Assembly: GCA_963757395.1 (NCBI GenBank)
Contig: CAVWRK010000011.1
Location: forward strand, 186,001-250,000
Reading direction: 5' to 3'
Length of the DNA stretch: 64,000 nt
Source of the DNA: DATAOG01 sp963757395
Lineage (GTDB): Bacteria; Pseudomonadota; Alphaproteobacteria; Geminicoccales; Geminicoccaceae
The notes under the pieces are model-generated. The model had not been told where the DNA came from. It saw only the letters and a list, made by a program, of their open reading frames with translations, and searched no databases. The translations under genes were made by a program, and so were the position numbers. The stretch's first letter is position 1; the number at the start of each line of letters is the position of its first letter. This document shows positions 38,254 through 48,835 of the stretch, one piece after another.

Positions 38254-39062
38254 TGAACCGCAAGCTCGGTGTCTGCACCTGGACCTTCGGGCCGCGACCG
38301 CTCCCGGAGACCCTGACCCGGATCGCGGCCCTCGGCTACGACGGGGTCGAGCTGCACGGCGACCTCCAGGCCTTCCGGCCGAAAGCGGTCGCCTCGCTCT
38401 TGCGCGACCACGGTCTCGAGGTCTTTTCCTTGACACCGGACAACGTCGATCCCGCGACCCCGGACACCGAGGCGCGCGCGGCGGCGCTCGACTACTACCG
38501 CGAGCTGGTCGACTTCGCCGCCGAGGTCGGCGGCGCGGTCGTCTCGTTCCACGGCTTGGTCGGCCGGATCGCGCCGCTCGCCTCGATGGCCGAGGAGGAG
38601 GAGTTGCTGGTCGCGGGCTTGCGGACCGTCTGCGCGCACGCGCGCCCGGCGGGCGTCCGGATCGTGTACGAGGTCCTGAACCGCTACGAGAGCCACCTGG
38701 TCAATACCGGCAAGGCGGCGCTCGCGCTGCTCGAGCGGGTCGGCGCCGACAACTTCGGCGTCCTGCTCGACGCCTATCACATGAACATCGAGGAGGCGGC
38801 ACCGGCCGGGGCGATCCGCGCGGTCGGGGGTCGGCTCGGTCTGTTCCACGTGGCCGATTCCAACCGCGAGGGCATCGGTCGCGGCCATACCGACTTCGCC
38901 GCCATCGCCCGCGCGCTCGACGAGGTTGGTTACGCAGGCCCGGTGATCGTCGAGTGCACCGCCGCCGGCGCCAATCCGTTCACCCCGGTCAAGCCCGGCG
39001 ACTATCTGGATGTGCTCGAGGGCTACCTCGCGACCAGCCGCGACTGGCTGCGCGCCGCATGA
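38253..39062 (+). CDS. TIM-barrel sugar epimerase/isomerase or dehydratase (IolE/IolI-related)
   Basis: 269 aa. Xylose-isomerase-like fold with G-V-E-L-H-G (beta-2), V-S-F-H-G, I-V-Y-E-V-L-N-R-Y-E-S (metal ligand E), L-L-D-A-Y-H-M-N (ligands D, H), H-V-A-D-S-N-R and V-I-V-E-C-T (ligand E). This motif set is seen in D-tagatose/allulose 3-epimerases as well as inosose-processing enzymes. Because no canonical IolE (with its W-x-N/H-D-D-L-P-E-L-G signature) is present, this gene is a candidate for the missing inosose dehydratase or an inosose epimerase. Confidence 0.72.
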   Translation: MNRKLGVCTWTFGPRPLPETLTRIAALGYDGVELHGDLQAFRPKAVASLLRDHGLEVFSLTPDNVDPATPDTEARAAALDYYRELVDFAAEVGGAVVSFHGLVGRIAPLASMAEEEELLVAGLRTVCAHARPAGVRIVYEVLNRYESHLVNTGKAALALLERVGADNFGVLLDAYHMNIEEAAPAGAIRAVGGRLGLFHVADSNREGIGRGHTDFAAIARALDEVGYAGPVIVECTAAGANPFTPVKPGDYLDVLEGYLATSRDWLRAA

Positions 39063-39078
39063 GATCAGGAGAAAAACC

Positions 39079-39891
39079 ATGGCCGAACTGCTCTTGAAGA
39101 ATCATGCGCCGGACCCGCGGGGGCTGGTCCATCGGGTGACGCCGGCGAGCGCCGGCTGGGGCCATGTGGGCTTCGAGCTGTACCGGCTGAAGCCGGGCCA
39201 GAGCCTCCAGGCGGAGACCGGCGGACGCGAGGCGTGCCTGGTGCTGGTCGGCGGCAAGGCGAAGATCCGCGCGGGCGGAGAGGATTTCGGCGAGGTCGGC
39301 GAGCGCATGGGGCCGTTCGAGGGTAAGAAGCCGACCGCCGTCTACGTGCCCTGGCACAGCGAATACCGGGTCGATGCTACGACCGACCTCGAGCTCGGGA
39401 TCTGCTCGGCGCCGGGCGGCGGCACCCACGAGGCGCGACTGATCGGCCCGGACCAGGTCGCCTATTCGAAGCGCGGCCAGGGCAGCAACACCCGCCATGT
39501 CTACGACATCCTGCCCGAGAGCGAGCCCGCCTTTTCCCTGCTTGTGGTCGAGGTGATCACGCCGTCCGGCTGCTGGTCGTCCTACCCTTCGCACAAGCAC
39601 GATACCCTGGACCTGCCGCACGAGAGCGAGCTGCAGGAGACCTACTACCACCGGCTCAACCCCTCCCAGGGCTTTGCCTTGCAGCGGGTCTATACCGACG
39701 ATCGCTCGCTCGATGCGACCATGGCCGTCGAGGACGGCGACGTCGTGCTGGTGCCGAAAGGCTACCACCCCTGCGGCACGGCGCATGGCTACGACCTCTA
39801 CTACCTGAACGTGATGGCCGGGCCGCAGCGGATCTGGCGGTTCAACACCGAGCCGGCGCACCGCTGGCTGCTCGAGGGAGCGAGGACATGA
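39079..39891 (+). CDS. iolB: 5-deoxy-glucuronate isomerase
   Basis: 270 aa bicupin. It converts 5-deoxyglucuronate to 2-deoxy-5-keto-gluconate. The second cupin carries the metal-binding S-Y-P-S-H-K-H-D, with a conserved E-T-Y-Y-H-R and H-P-C-G-T-A-H-G-Y-D-L-Y-Y-L-N-V-M-A-G at the C-terminus. An AGGAG Shine-Dalgarno is 8 nt before the ATG, and the stop overlaps the iolD start (ATGA at 39888). Confidence 0.95.
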   Translation: MAELLLKNHAPDPRGLVHRVTPASAGWGHVGFELYRLKPGQSLQAETGGREACLVLVGGKAKIRAGGEDFGEVGERMGPFEGKKPTAVYVPWHSEYRVDATTDLELGICSAPGGGTHEARLIGPDQVAYSKRGQGSNTRHVYDILPESEPAFSLLVVEVITPSGCWSSYPSHKHDTLDLPHESELQETYYHRLNPSQGFALQRVYTDDRSLDATMAVEDGDVVLVPKGYHPCGTAHGYDLYYLNVMAGPQRIWRFNTEPAHRWLLEGART

Positions 39892-41732
39892 GCACGGTTC
39901 GCCTGACAGCCGCCCAGGCCGTCGTCCGTTATCTCGCCGCCCAGCGGACCACCCTCGATGGCGCCGAGCTTCCGCTGTTTGCAGGCGTGTTCGCGATCTT
40001 CGGCCACGGCAACGTCGCCGGCATCGGCGAGGCGCTCTACCAGGTCCGGGACGTTCTCCCCACCTATCGCGCGCACAACGAGCAGGGCATGGCGCATGCC
40101 GCGATCGCGTTCGCCAAGGCGAAGTTCCGCCGCCAGATGATGGCGTGCACGACCTCGATCGGGCCGGGGGCGCTCAACATGGTGACCGCGGCCGCACTCG
40201 CGCATGTGAACCGGCTGCCGGTGCTGCTCCTCCCGGGTGACACCTTCGCCAATCGCCGCCCCGATCCGGTGCTGCAGCAGGTCGAGGCCTTCGGCGACGG
40301 GACCTTGACCGCCAACGATTGTTTCAAGCCGGTTTCCCGGTTTTTCGACCGGATCACCCGGCCGGAGCAGCTCTTGTCCGCGCTGCCGCGCGCGATCCAG
40401 GTGCTGACCGACCCGGCCGAGTGCGGCCCGGTGACGCTCGGCATGAGCCAGGACGTCCAGGCCGAGGCCTACGATTTTCCGGACGCCTTCTTCGCGCCGC
40501 GCACGGCCCGCTTCCGCCGGCCGGCTCCTGATGAGGCGGAGCTGGCGGCTGCCGTCGAATTGCTCGGGCATGCCGAGCGGCCGCTGATCGTGGCCGGCGG
40601 CGGGGTGCTCTATTCGGGCGCCGCGGAGACCCTGCAGGCGTTCGCCGCCCGGCACAAGATCCCAGTCGCCGAGACCCAGGCTGGCAAGGGTTCGCTCGCC
40701 TTCGATCATCCGCAAAACATCGGCTCGATCGGGGTCACCGGCTCCTCAGCGGCCAACGCGCTCGCCGCCGAAGCCGACGTGCTGCTCGCGATCGGCACGA
40801 GGCTGCAGGACTTCACCACCGGCTCGCGGGCGCTCCTGCCCGGAGCGGCGACCCTGATCCAGCTGAACGTCGCCGCCTTCGATGCCGGCAAGCATGGGGC
40901 GCTACCCCTGGTCGGCGATGCCAGGCGGACCCTCGAGATGCTGGATAGGGCGCTCGGCGATGGCGCGACCGGGGCCGCCTGGCAGGCGCGTGTCCGGAGC
41001 CTGCGCCAGGACTGGGATGCGATCGTCGACCGGGTGACCGCGCCGACCAATGCCGAGCGGCCTTCGGATGCCCAGGTCCTGGGTGCTGTCAACCGCAGCG
41101 CCGCGCGCGATGCGATCGTGGTCTGCGCCGCGGGCGGGCTGCCGGGCGAGCTGCACAAGCTCTGGCGGACCGGTGCTCCCGGCGGCTACCACCTGGAATA
41201 CGGCTTTTCCTGCATGGGCTACGAGATCGCGGGCGGGCTCGGGGTCAAGCTCGCCGAGCCCGGGCGCGAGGTTTTCGTACTCGTCGGCGACGGCAGCTAT
41301 CTGATGCTCAACTCCGAGCTCGCGACCGCGGTCATGCTCGGCCAGAAGCTCACCGTGGTCGTGCTCGACAACCGCGGCTACGGCTGCATCAACCGGCTGC
41401 AGCGGGCGACCGGCGGCGCCTCGTTCAACAATCTGTTCGACCATGTCGACCACATGGCCGATCCCGCGCAGGTCGACTTTGCGGGCCACGCGCGCGCGCT
41501 CGGCGCCGAGGCCGAGAAGGTCACGAGCATCGCCGATCTGGATTCTGCTCTCGAGCGGGCCAAGGGGTCGGACCGGAGCTACGTGATCGTGATCGACACC
41601 GACCCGCTGGTGACCACCCAGGAGGGCGGCGCCTGGTGGGACGTGGCCGTGCCCGAGACCTCGGCACGCGGCGAGGTGCGCGCCGCCCGCCAGGCCTACG
41701 AGCAGGCATTGACGCGACAGAAGCTCGCCTGA
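39888..41732 (+). CDS. iolD: 3D-(3,5/4)-trihydroxycyclohexane-1,2-dione acylhydrolase
   Basis: 614 aa, a thiamine-diphosphate enzyme that opens the inositol-derived ring. The PYR domain has the catalytic glutamate region (R-A-H-N-E-Q-G-M-A-H). The PP domain has the ThDP motif G-D-G-S-Y-L-M-L-N-S-E, about 26 residues, then V-L-D-N-R-G-Y-G-C-I-N. The length fits IolD. It is translationally coupled to iolB and followed by mmsA after 32 bp. Confidence 0.95.
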   Translation: MSTVRLTAAQAVVRYLAAQRTTLDGAELPLFAGVFAIFGHGNVAGIGEALYQVRDVLPTYRAHNEQGMAHAAIAFAKAKFRRQMMACTTSIGPGALNMVTAAALAHVNRLPVLLLPGDTFANRRPDPVLQQVEAFGDGTLTANDCFKPVSRFFDRITRPEQLLSALPRAIQVLTDPAECGPVTLGMSQDVQAEAYDFPDAFFAPRTARFRRPAPDEAELAAAVELLGHAERPLIVAGGGVLYSGAAETLQAFAARHKIPVAETQAGKGSLAFDHPQNIGSIGVTGSSAANALAAEADVLLAIGTRLQDFTTGSRALLPGAATLIQLNVAAFDAGKHGALPLVGDARRTLEMLDRALGDGATGAAWQARVRSLRQDWDAIVDRVTAPTNAERPSDAQVLGAVNRSAARDAIVVCAAGGLPGELHKLWRTGAPGGYHLEYGFSCMGYEIAGGLGVKLAEPGREVFVLVGDGSYLMLNSELATAVMLGQKLTVVVLDNRGYGCINRLQRATGGASFNNLFDHVDHMADPAQVDFAGHARALGAEAEKVTSIADLDSALERAKGSDRSYVIVIDTDPLVTTQEGGAWWDVAVPETSARGEVRAARQAYEQALTRQKLA

Positions 41733-41764
41733 CGCGGGCCGTTCGAAAAAACCGGGAGGGCGGC

Positions 41765-43264
<1,500 letters not shown>

Positions 43265-43280
43265 CCCGACCGAGCAACCT

Positions 43281-44225
43281 TCAGACGACCGGGGTCAGGA
43301 GCGGCTGGCCGGCGAAGTGCGCCTTCAGGTTGTCGAGCACCAGCTGGCCCATGGCATCGCGGGTCTCCCAGGTGGCGCTCGCCTGATGCGGCTGCAGGAC
43401 GACGTTGTCGAGCGCCAGCAGCGCCTCCGGCACGTTCGGCTCGGTTGCGAAGACGTCGAGGCCGGCGGCGCCCAGCTTGCCCTGGACCAGCGCCTCGACC
43501 AAAGCCGGCTCCTCGATCACCGAGCCGCGCGCGACGTTGATCAGCCACCCCTCGGGCCCGAGCGCCTCGATCACCGCGCGGCTGACCAGCCCCGCCGTGG
43601 TCGGGCCGCCGAGACAGGTCACCATCAGGCAATCGACGGCCGCGGCCATCTCGACGAGGTCGGGATAATACGCGTAGGCCACCTCTGGCTTGCGGTGCGG
43701 CCCATGGTAGCTGAGCACCATGTCGAAGGCTTCGGCGCGCCTGGCGACCGCCCGGCCGATCCGGCCAAGCCCGAGAATGCCCATGCGCTTGCCGGCGAGC
43801 GAGTTGGCGAGCACCGGATCGCCGTCGGTCGGCCAGCGCCCGGCGCGCAGGTAGCGGTCGTTGTAGGCGACCCGGCGCGCGACATCGAGCAGGAGCGCCA
43901 TGCCGAACTCGGCGACGCCCATGGTCAGCACGTCCGGCGTGTTGGTGACCCGGATGCCGCGAGCGCGCGCGGTCGCGAGGTCGACCGCATCGGTCCCGAC
44001 CCCGTAGACGCCGACGATCTCGACCTTGGGCAGATTGTCGAGCAGCGCCTTGCCGGCGCCGATGATGCCGTTGGTGAAGATGCCCCGCACCCAGGGCGCC
44101 ACCTCCCGAACATAGGCCGCGGCATCCGGCGCGCCCCAGAGCTTGCGCAGCGTGAACGCCTCGTCCGCCTGCGCCTGCACCTTGGGCGTGATCGGCATCA
44201 TCTGCAGAACTTCCGGCTTGTCCAT
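43281..44225 (-). CDS. D-isomer-specific 2-hydroxyacid dehydrogenase
   Basis: 314 aa. The nucleotide-binding G-L-G-R-I-G-R-A-V-A-R-R, catalytic Arg in V-A-R-G-S-V-I, Glu region F-A-T-E-P and catalytic His in L-Q-P-H-Q-A-S-A-T are all present. The family includes glyoxylate/hydroxypyruvate reductases; the substrate is not evident. The ATG at 44225 (M-D-K-P-E-V-L-Q) has GGGG upstream and was chosen over 44258. It converges with mmsA across 16 bp. Confidence 0.88.
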   Translation of the reverse strand: MDKPEVLQMMPITPKVQAQADEAFTLRKLWGAPDAAAYVREVAPWVRGIFTNGIIGAGKALLDNLPKVEIVGVYGVGTDAVDLATARARGIRVTNTPDVLTMGVAEFGMALLLDVARRVAYNDRYLRAGRWPTDGDPVLANSLAGKRMGILGLGRIGRAVARRAEAFDMVLSYHGPHRKPEVAYAYYPDLVEMAAAVDCLMVTCLGGPTTAGLVSRAVIEALGPEGWLINVARGSVIEEPALVEALVQGKLGAAGLDVFATEPNVPEALLALDNVVLQPHQASATWETRDAMGQLVLDNLKAHFAGQPLLTPVV

Positions 44226-44290
44226 GTCCGCCCCTTTTCCCACTCGTCGCCCGATCATCCCCGCCCCGCGCGCCGCGTCAACCAGCCGTG

Positions 44291-44782
44291 CTACAGATGG
44301 CCGCTCGCGAGCTTGAGCGCCGCGGCGAGCCCGGCGGTCGGAAAGACGACCTCGTGGGCCTTGGCCTCTTGGTCGGCAAAGCGCACGCGGATCGCATCGG
44401 CGCTTGCGAGGCCGGAAAGCTCCGAGCTCGGCAGCATGAAGCGCGCCGCGAGGCGGCCATGGCGGCCGACGCCCTCGACCGTGAGCTTGCGGTCGCCGAA
44501 CCCGATCTCGACGTCGAGCCGCGGCGCGAGCTCGAGATCGGCGATCCGGACCAGGCCCTCGGCCTGGTTGCCGCCGGCGTGCAGCGTCAGGGACAACAGC
44601 GTCGACTGCTCAAGCGCGGGCTTGCCGACTTCGTCGTTGCGCACTTCACAAGCGCTGCCGCCCGCCTCGGTCTGCTCGCAGGCGACAATCCACTTGCCGA
44701 CCGTGCGCGTCAGATCCTCGGCCGAGACGCCGGCCGCGCCAAGCGCGGACGCGAGCAGGGGCAGCAGCCAGCGCTTCGCCAT
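44291..44782 (-). CDS. Invasion-associated locus B (IalB)-like secreted protein
   Basis: 163 aa. It has a signal peptide (MAKRWLLPLLASALGAAGVSA). The mature part starts with W-I-V-A-C-E and a second nearby Cys (S-A-C-E-V), the IalB family pattern, and ends in a C-terminal beta-rich region. The family is widespread in alphaproteobacteria, with unclear periplasmic function despite the name. The ATG overlaps the upstream dehydrogenase stop (44782-44784), so the two genes are co-translated, an unusual pairing. Confidence 0.75.
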   Translation of the reverse strand: MAKRWLLPLLASALGAAGVSAEDLTRTVGKWIVACEQTEAGGSACEVRNDEVGKPALEQSTLLSLTLHAGGNQAEGLVRIADLELAPRLDVEIGFGDRKLTVEGVGRHGRLAARFMLPSSELSGLASADAIRVRFADQEAKAHEVVFPTAGLAAALKLASGHL

Positions 44783-45858
44783 CAGACGTTCGCGCCGCTC
44801 AGAAGGTCGCAGACCCGCGCGGTGACCTCCGCAGTCGTAGCGCTGCCGCCGAGGTCGGGCGTCAGCAGGTCGCCGGCCGCAAGCGTGCGCTCGATCGCGC
44901 TCATGAGGAGGGTCGCGGCCGCGGGCTCGCCCAGGTGGTCGAGCATGAGGGCAGCGCTCCAGAAGGTCGCGATCGGGTTGGCGACGCCTTTGCCGGTGAT
45001 GTCGAAGGCCGAGCCGTGGATCGGCTCGAACATCGAGGGGTATTTCCGGGTCGGGTTGAGGTTGGCGGTCGGGCCGAGGCCGAGCGAGCCGGTGAGCGCC
45101 GAGGCGAGGTCGGAGAGGATGTCGGCGTGCAGGTTGGTCGCGACGATCACGTCCAAGGTCCCGGGCTTCAGGACCATGCGCGTGGTCATCGCGTCGACCA
45201 GCTCCTTGTCGGTCGCGACGTCCTGAAACTCCTGCTCGAGCTCGGAAAAAATCTCGTCCCACAGGACCATGCCGTGGCGCTGGGCGTTCGACTTGGTGAC
45301 CAGGGTCAGGAGCTTCTTCGGGCGGGTGCGGGCGAGCTCGAAGGCAAAGCGCATGATCCGCTCGCAGCCGGTGCGCGTGAAGATCGCGACCTCGGTCCCG
45401 ACCTCCTCGGGCAAGCCTCGGTGCACCCGGCCGCCGGCGCCGGCGTATTCGCCCTCCGTGTTTTCCCGAACGACGATCCAGTCGAGGTCGCCAGGGGCGA
45501 TGTCCCGAAGTGGCCCGACAACGCCCGGTAAAAGCCGCGCCGGGCGGACGTTGGCATATTGGTCGAAGCCCTGGCAGATCGCGAGCCGCAGGCCCCAGAG
45601 GGTGATGTCGTCCGGGATGTCGGGGGCGCCGACCGCGCCGAAGTAGAGCGCATCGAAAGGCTTCAGCCGCGCGAGGCCGTCCTCGGGCATCATCCGGCCA
45701 TGGGCGCGGTAGTAGGCCGAGCCCCAGTCGAACGCCTCGACCTCGAGCTCGAGCCCCGGCGCGCGCGTCTGCAGCGCCCGCAGCACCTCGAGCCCGGCGG
45801 CGATCACCTCCTGCCCGATGCCGTCGCCCGGAATCGCGGCAATCCTATGCTTGGCCAC
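44782..45858 (-). CDS. Tartrate/D-malate dehydrogenase (IMDH/ICDH family)
   Basis: 358 aa. An NAD-dependent beta-decarboxylating dehydrogenase. P-G-D-G-I-G-Q-E-V near the start, R-P-A-R-L-L-P-G, E-N-T-E-G-E-Y-A-G, K-S-N-A-Q, the metal site D-I-L-S-D-L-A-S and E-P-I-H-G-S-A all fit. W-G-L-R-L-A-I-C-Q-G-F-D-Q-Y-A-N-V-R-P favours the TtuC/DmlA branch over 3-isopropylmalate dehydrogenase. The start is only 87 bp from the IS left end, so native upstream regulation may be interrupted. Confidence 0.88.
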   Translation of the reverse strand: MAKHRIAAIPGDGIGQEVIAAGLEVLRALQTRAPGLELEVEAFDWGSAYYRAHGRMMPEDGLARLKPFDALYFGAVGAPDIPDDITLWGLRLAICQGFDQYANVRPARLLPGVVGPLRDIAPGDLDWIVVRENTEGEYAGAGGRVHRGLPEEVGTEVAIFTRTGCERIMRFAFELARTRPKKLLTLVTKSNAQRHGMVLWDEIFSELEQEFQDVATDKELVDAMTTRMVLKPGTLDVIVATNLHADILSDLASALTGSLGLGPTANLNPTRKYPSMFEPIHGSAFDITGKGVANPIATFWSAALMLDHLGEPAAATLLMSAIERTLAAGDLLTPDLGGSATTAEVTARVCDLLSGANV

Positions 45859-45932
45859 GGCGTTCCCTCATCTGCACCGGCGCCACGGATCGCGCCGGCC
45901 CCAGACTGCGAGCCTCCGGACCGGCCGTCAAC

Positions 45933-45944
45933 GTCGCTCAGCGC
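45933..45944. repeat. Left target-site duplication of the insertion sequence
   Basis: GTCGCTCAGCGC immediately precedes the left terminal inverted repeat and recurs exactly after the right end at 47335-47346. A 12-bp duplication of this kind shows insertion by transposition with staggered cleavage. Confidence 0.85.
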
Positions 45945-46000
45945 GTGTGTAGGGAGCGCGTGAGTTGGCCGGTTTAGGTAGCGCGTGATCTGTCCGGTTC
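45945..46000 (+). repeat. IS left terminal inverted repeat
   Basis: This end contains two tandem related motifs, TAGGGAGCGCGTGAGTTG and TAGGTAGCGCGTGATCTG. Its reverse complement matches the segment 47280-47334 at most positions. Two extra bases (GT) lie between the left duplication and the outermost GTGTAG. Confidence 0.8.
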
Positions 46001-46066
46001 TGGAACCGTTCCAAGGGACTTGGAACGGGGGTGGGCTGGGTGGAGAGGCTGACGAGGATCGGGATC

Positions 46067-47205
46067 ATGCGTTTTGAGGAGCTGTTGGACCGCTGGGAGA
46101 AGGGGAGCTTGAGCCATGCCGAGGCGGCATCGGCGCTCGGGGTCAGCGAGCGGACCTTGCGGCGCTGGCGGGAACGCTACCAGGAGGAGGGGGCCGACGG
46201 CCTGGGCGATCGCCGGGTTGGCCAGCCGTCGCCCAGGCGGGCGCCGAAGGATGAGCTCGAGCGCATGCGGGCCCTGTATCAGGAGACCTATCAGGGCTTC
46301 ACCATCAAGCACTTCCACGAGAAGCTGGCGCAGCGCCACAATTACAAGCTCGGCTACACCACCACCCGGCTCTACCTCCACAAGACCGGAACGGTGCCGC
46401 CGGCGCCGAGGCGCGGCGCCCATCGCCGCAAGCGGCCGCGCCGGCCGATGCCCGGCATGATGCTGCATCAGGACGGCTCGAAGCATGCCTGGCTCAAAGG
46501 CCAGCCGGCACTCGACCTGATCATCACCATGGATGACGCCACCAGCGAGCTCTACTCGGCCTTTCTGGTCGCCGAGGAAGGCACGATGAGCAGTTTTCGT
46601 GGGCTCATCGAGGTGATCGAGCGCCACGGCCTGTTCATGGAGCTCTACACCGATCGCGGCAGCCTTACTTCGTCACCCCCGAGGCCGGCGGCAAGGTCTC
46701 CAAGACCCAGCTGACCCAGGTCGGCCGGGCGCTCAAGCAGCTCGGCATCGGCCACATCCCGGCCTATTCGCCCGAGGCCCGAGGCCGGTGCGAGCGCGCC
46801 TTCCGAACCTTGCAAGATCGGCTGCCCAAGGAGCTGGCGCTGGCCGGGATCACCACCGTCGCGGCCGCCAACCGGTTCCTGCGCGAGACCTACCTGCTCG
46901 AGCACAACGCCCGTTTTGCCGAGCCCGCCGAGGAGCCGACCGCGGTCTTCGTCATGGTGCCCGAGGCGCTCTGGCGCGACGTGCTGTGCATCCAGGAAGA
47001 GCGCCGGGTTGGCAACGACAACTGCGTCCGCTGGCAGGGCCGCAGCCTGCAGATCCCGCCAACCCCGCTGCGTCCCCACCTGGTGCGGGCGACCGTCCGG
47101 GTGCACGACTATCCCGACGGCACGCTCGCCATCTTCAAAGGCCCGCAGCGGCTCGCGAGCTTTCCGCCGGCGGCACCTGTGAGCGTCGAGGACCTGGCCG
47201 CGTGA
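46067..47205 (+). CDS. ISNCY-like DDE transposase (single-base deletion)
   Basis: 379 aa after adding one base. The N-terminal helix-turn-helix (S-H-A-E-A-A-S-A-L-G-V-S-E-R-T-L-R-R-W, about residues 19-37) is followed by an rve-type catalytic core with M-L-H-Q-D-G-S (first D), L-Y-T-D-R-G-S (second D) and G-R-C-E-R-A-F-R-T-L-Q (E). One base is missing near 46665, just after the second Asp, where S-H-Y-F-V-T-P is expected; without correction the catalytic Glu is lost and the element would be inactive. The ATG at 46067 was preferred to a GTG at 46031. Confidence 0.82.
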
Positions 47206-47279
47206 CCACCGCGACGCGGCCAGCCCTGTGGACTTGGTGGACAACGCTGCGCGTTGCCCACAATCCCACAGGGCCCACA

Positions 47280-47334
47280 ACAGCGGTCAATTCATGCGCT
47301 ACCTATTGCGGACAAAACTACGCGCTCGCTACAC
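47280..47334 (-). repeat. IS right terminal inverted repeat
   Basis: Read on the minus strand it begins GTGTAGCGAGCGCGTAG and has an inner TAGGTAGCGCATGAATTG block, matching the left end. It is followed directly by the right target duplication. Confidence 0.8.
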
Positions 47335-47346
47335 GTCGCTCAGCGC
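47335..47346. repeat. Right target-site duplication of the insertion sequence
   Basis: GTCGCTCAGCGC, identical to 45933-45944, directly abuts the right inverted repeat. The glycan gene stop is 24 bp further on. Confidence 0.85.
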
Positions 47347-47369
47347 CCGCCCCGAGTGATAGCGCCTCT

Positions 47370-48812
47370 TCAGATCGCCTTGAGCTTCCACCAGGCAAAT
47401 ACGACCATACGCAGCAGCAGCCAGCCGTGCCGAAACCGAGAGATCTGCGTCTCGCCAAACGTCCGAGCCATATAGCGAATCGGTACTTCCACAAACTTGA
47501 GGTTCGATTTGGTTGCCCCGAAGATCAGATCGAAGTCGCCGAATGGATCGAAATCCCCGAAATAGGCCCGTTCCTCCGCAATTCGCTGATAGTGCCGCTT
47601 GCTTAGCACCTTGGTCCCGCACAGGGTATCGGTCAGACGTTGGTTCAACAGATAGCTGAACGCGTAGGCGAAGAGCCGATTGGCGGTCAGATTCAAAAAG
47701 CGCATCGCCTGATCCTCCATTGGATAGACCAGGCGTGAGCCATTGACGAACTCGCCTCGGCCGGAGGCTATCAGCTCGTAAAACTTGGGCAGCTCTTCAG
47801 GTGGCACGGTGAGGTCGGCGTCGAGGATGATCAGAACGTCACCGCGCGCCAACTCGAATCCTTTGCGGACGGCGTCACCCTTGCCCCTGCCATCCTGGAC
47901 TGTAGCCTTGATATCAAGATCCGGGTATCTGGCCATGATGCGGTAAATCTCGTCCAGGGTGCCGTCTTTACTGTGTCCCTCGACAAAGATGATCTCTTGG
48001 TCAGCGGCAAAATTGGGGATGCGACGGACCGCCGGCTCGATGTTGCCGCGCTCGTTGCGGCAAGGAATGACGATCGTCGCCGATGGACGGGAGGGGGCGA
48101 TCGCCCGCACCGAGCGCAACACCATGTAATTGCGCAGGCACAAACGGCGCACCAGGGGCAGCGTGGCGACAAAGCGGTTCACCAGAGGCCCGAGTCCCAA
48201 CCACCGTTTGGGCAGCAGTTGCCGCCACTCGCGCTTGACTTCCTCGAAACCGGCCAGCGCCAGGATCGCGCTGATATCGTCGGTCGACAGCGAATTCTCC
48301 GAAAGAGCGGGCATTTTGAGGCCGCACAGCTCGGCCAAGCGGAGAACCGGGTACCAAAGTCCCGAGTGATAGGCCACGATGATCCTGGTATCCGGCGAGC
48401 ACAGATGGTGTAGCTGCGCGAAGGTGTTTTGAATATCCTCGAGCGTGCCGATCGTATCCGATAAGATGATCGCATCGAACGGTGGTCCGTCCAAGCGATC
48501 GATGGGATGCTCGACGTCGCCAACCCTGAAATCGAGGTGGGGGTGACGGGTGCGGGCAATTTCGATCATCGCGGGGCTGAAATCGACCCCGACGCCCTCG
48601 CTCGGCCGAAGCCGATCGAGCAAGGACCCTGTGCCGCAGCCGAGCTCCAGGACGCGGAGCCCCGGCGGCACCAGAAACCGCATGTAGCGCGCGTCCTCCT
48701 CATGGAAATACCGGTTGCGCCGGCGCCATTTGTCTGCTTGGCCGGCGACCCGCTCGGCCGTGGCCAGCAGAACCGCCTTGCGGCGGCTTGCCGGGGGTGC
48801 GGCGACGTTCAT
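47370..48812 (-). CDS. Fused SAM methyltransferase and family 2 glycosyltransferase
   Basis: 480 aa, two domains. The N-terminal class I methyltransferase has V-L-E-L-G-C-G-T-G-S-L-L (54-65) and V-G-V-D-F-S-P. After a short linker, a GT2 domain begins at about residue 245 (A-T-I-V-I-P-C-R-N-E-R-G-N) with V-E-G-H-S-K-D-G-T and D-A-D-L (331-334), the nucleotide-sugar metal site. It then has C-G-T-K, as in polyprenyl-phosphate mannosyl/glucosyltransferases, and ends with a hydrophobic C-terminus. It is the last gene of a leftward three-gene group. The fusion suggests the two activities act on one lipid or glycan acceptor. Confidence 0.85.
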   Translation of the reverse strand: MNVAAPPASRRKAVLLATAERVAGQADKWRRRNRYFHEEDARYMRFLVPPGLRVLELGCGTGSLLDRLRPSEGVGVDFSPAMIEIARTRHPHLDFRVGDVEHPIDRLDGPPFDAIILSDTIGTLEDIQNTFAQLHHLCSPDTRIIVAYHSGLWYPVLRLAELCGLKMPALSENSLSTDDISAILALAGFEEVKREWRQLLPKRWLGLGPLVNRFVATLPLVRRLCLRNYMVLRSVRAIAPSRPSATIVIPCRNERGNIEPAVRRIPNFAADQEIIFVEGHSKDGTLDEIYRIMARYPDLDIKATVQDGRGKGDAVRKGFELARGDVLIILDADLTVPPEELPKFYELIASGRGEFVNGSRLVYPMEDQAMRFLNLTANRLFAYAFSYLLNQRLTDTLCGTKVLSKRHYQRIAEERAYFGDFDPFGDFDLIFGATKSNLKFVEVPIRYMARTFGETQISRFRHGWLLLRMVVFAWWKLKAI

Positions 48813-48835
48813 GATGATTTAATTGTCATACCGTT

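Larger units (their letters stand above)
45945..47334 (+). mobile_element. ISNCY-like insertion sequence, complete with target duplications
   Basis: About 1390 bp, with one DDE transposase gene and imperfect terminal inverted repeats of some 50 bp. Both ends read GTGTAG-N-GAGCGCG outermost, followed by a second related block TAGGTAGCGC-R-TGA about 30 bp inside, so each end has two similar motifs, presumably transposase-binding sites. 12-bp direct repeats flank it. It sits between the tartrate-dehydrogenase gene start and the 3' end of the glycan operon and has not interrupted a recognisable gene. Confidence 0.88.
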
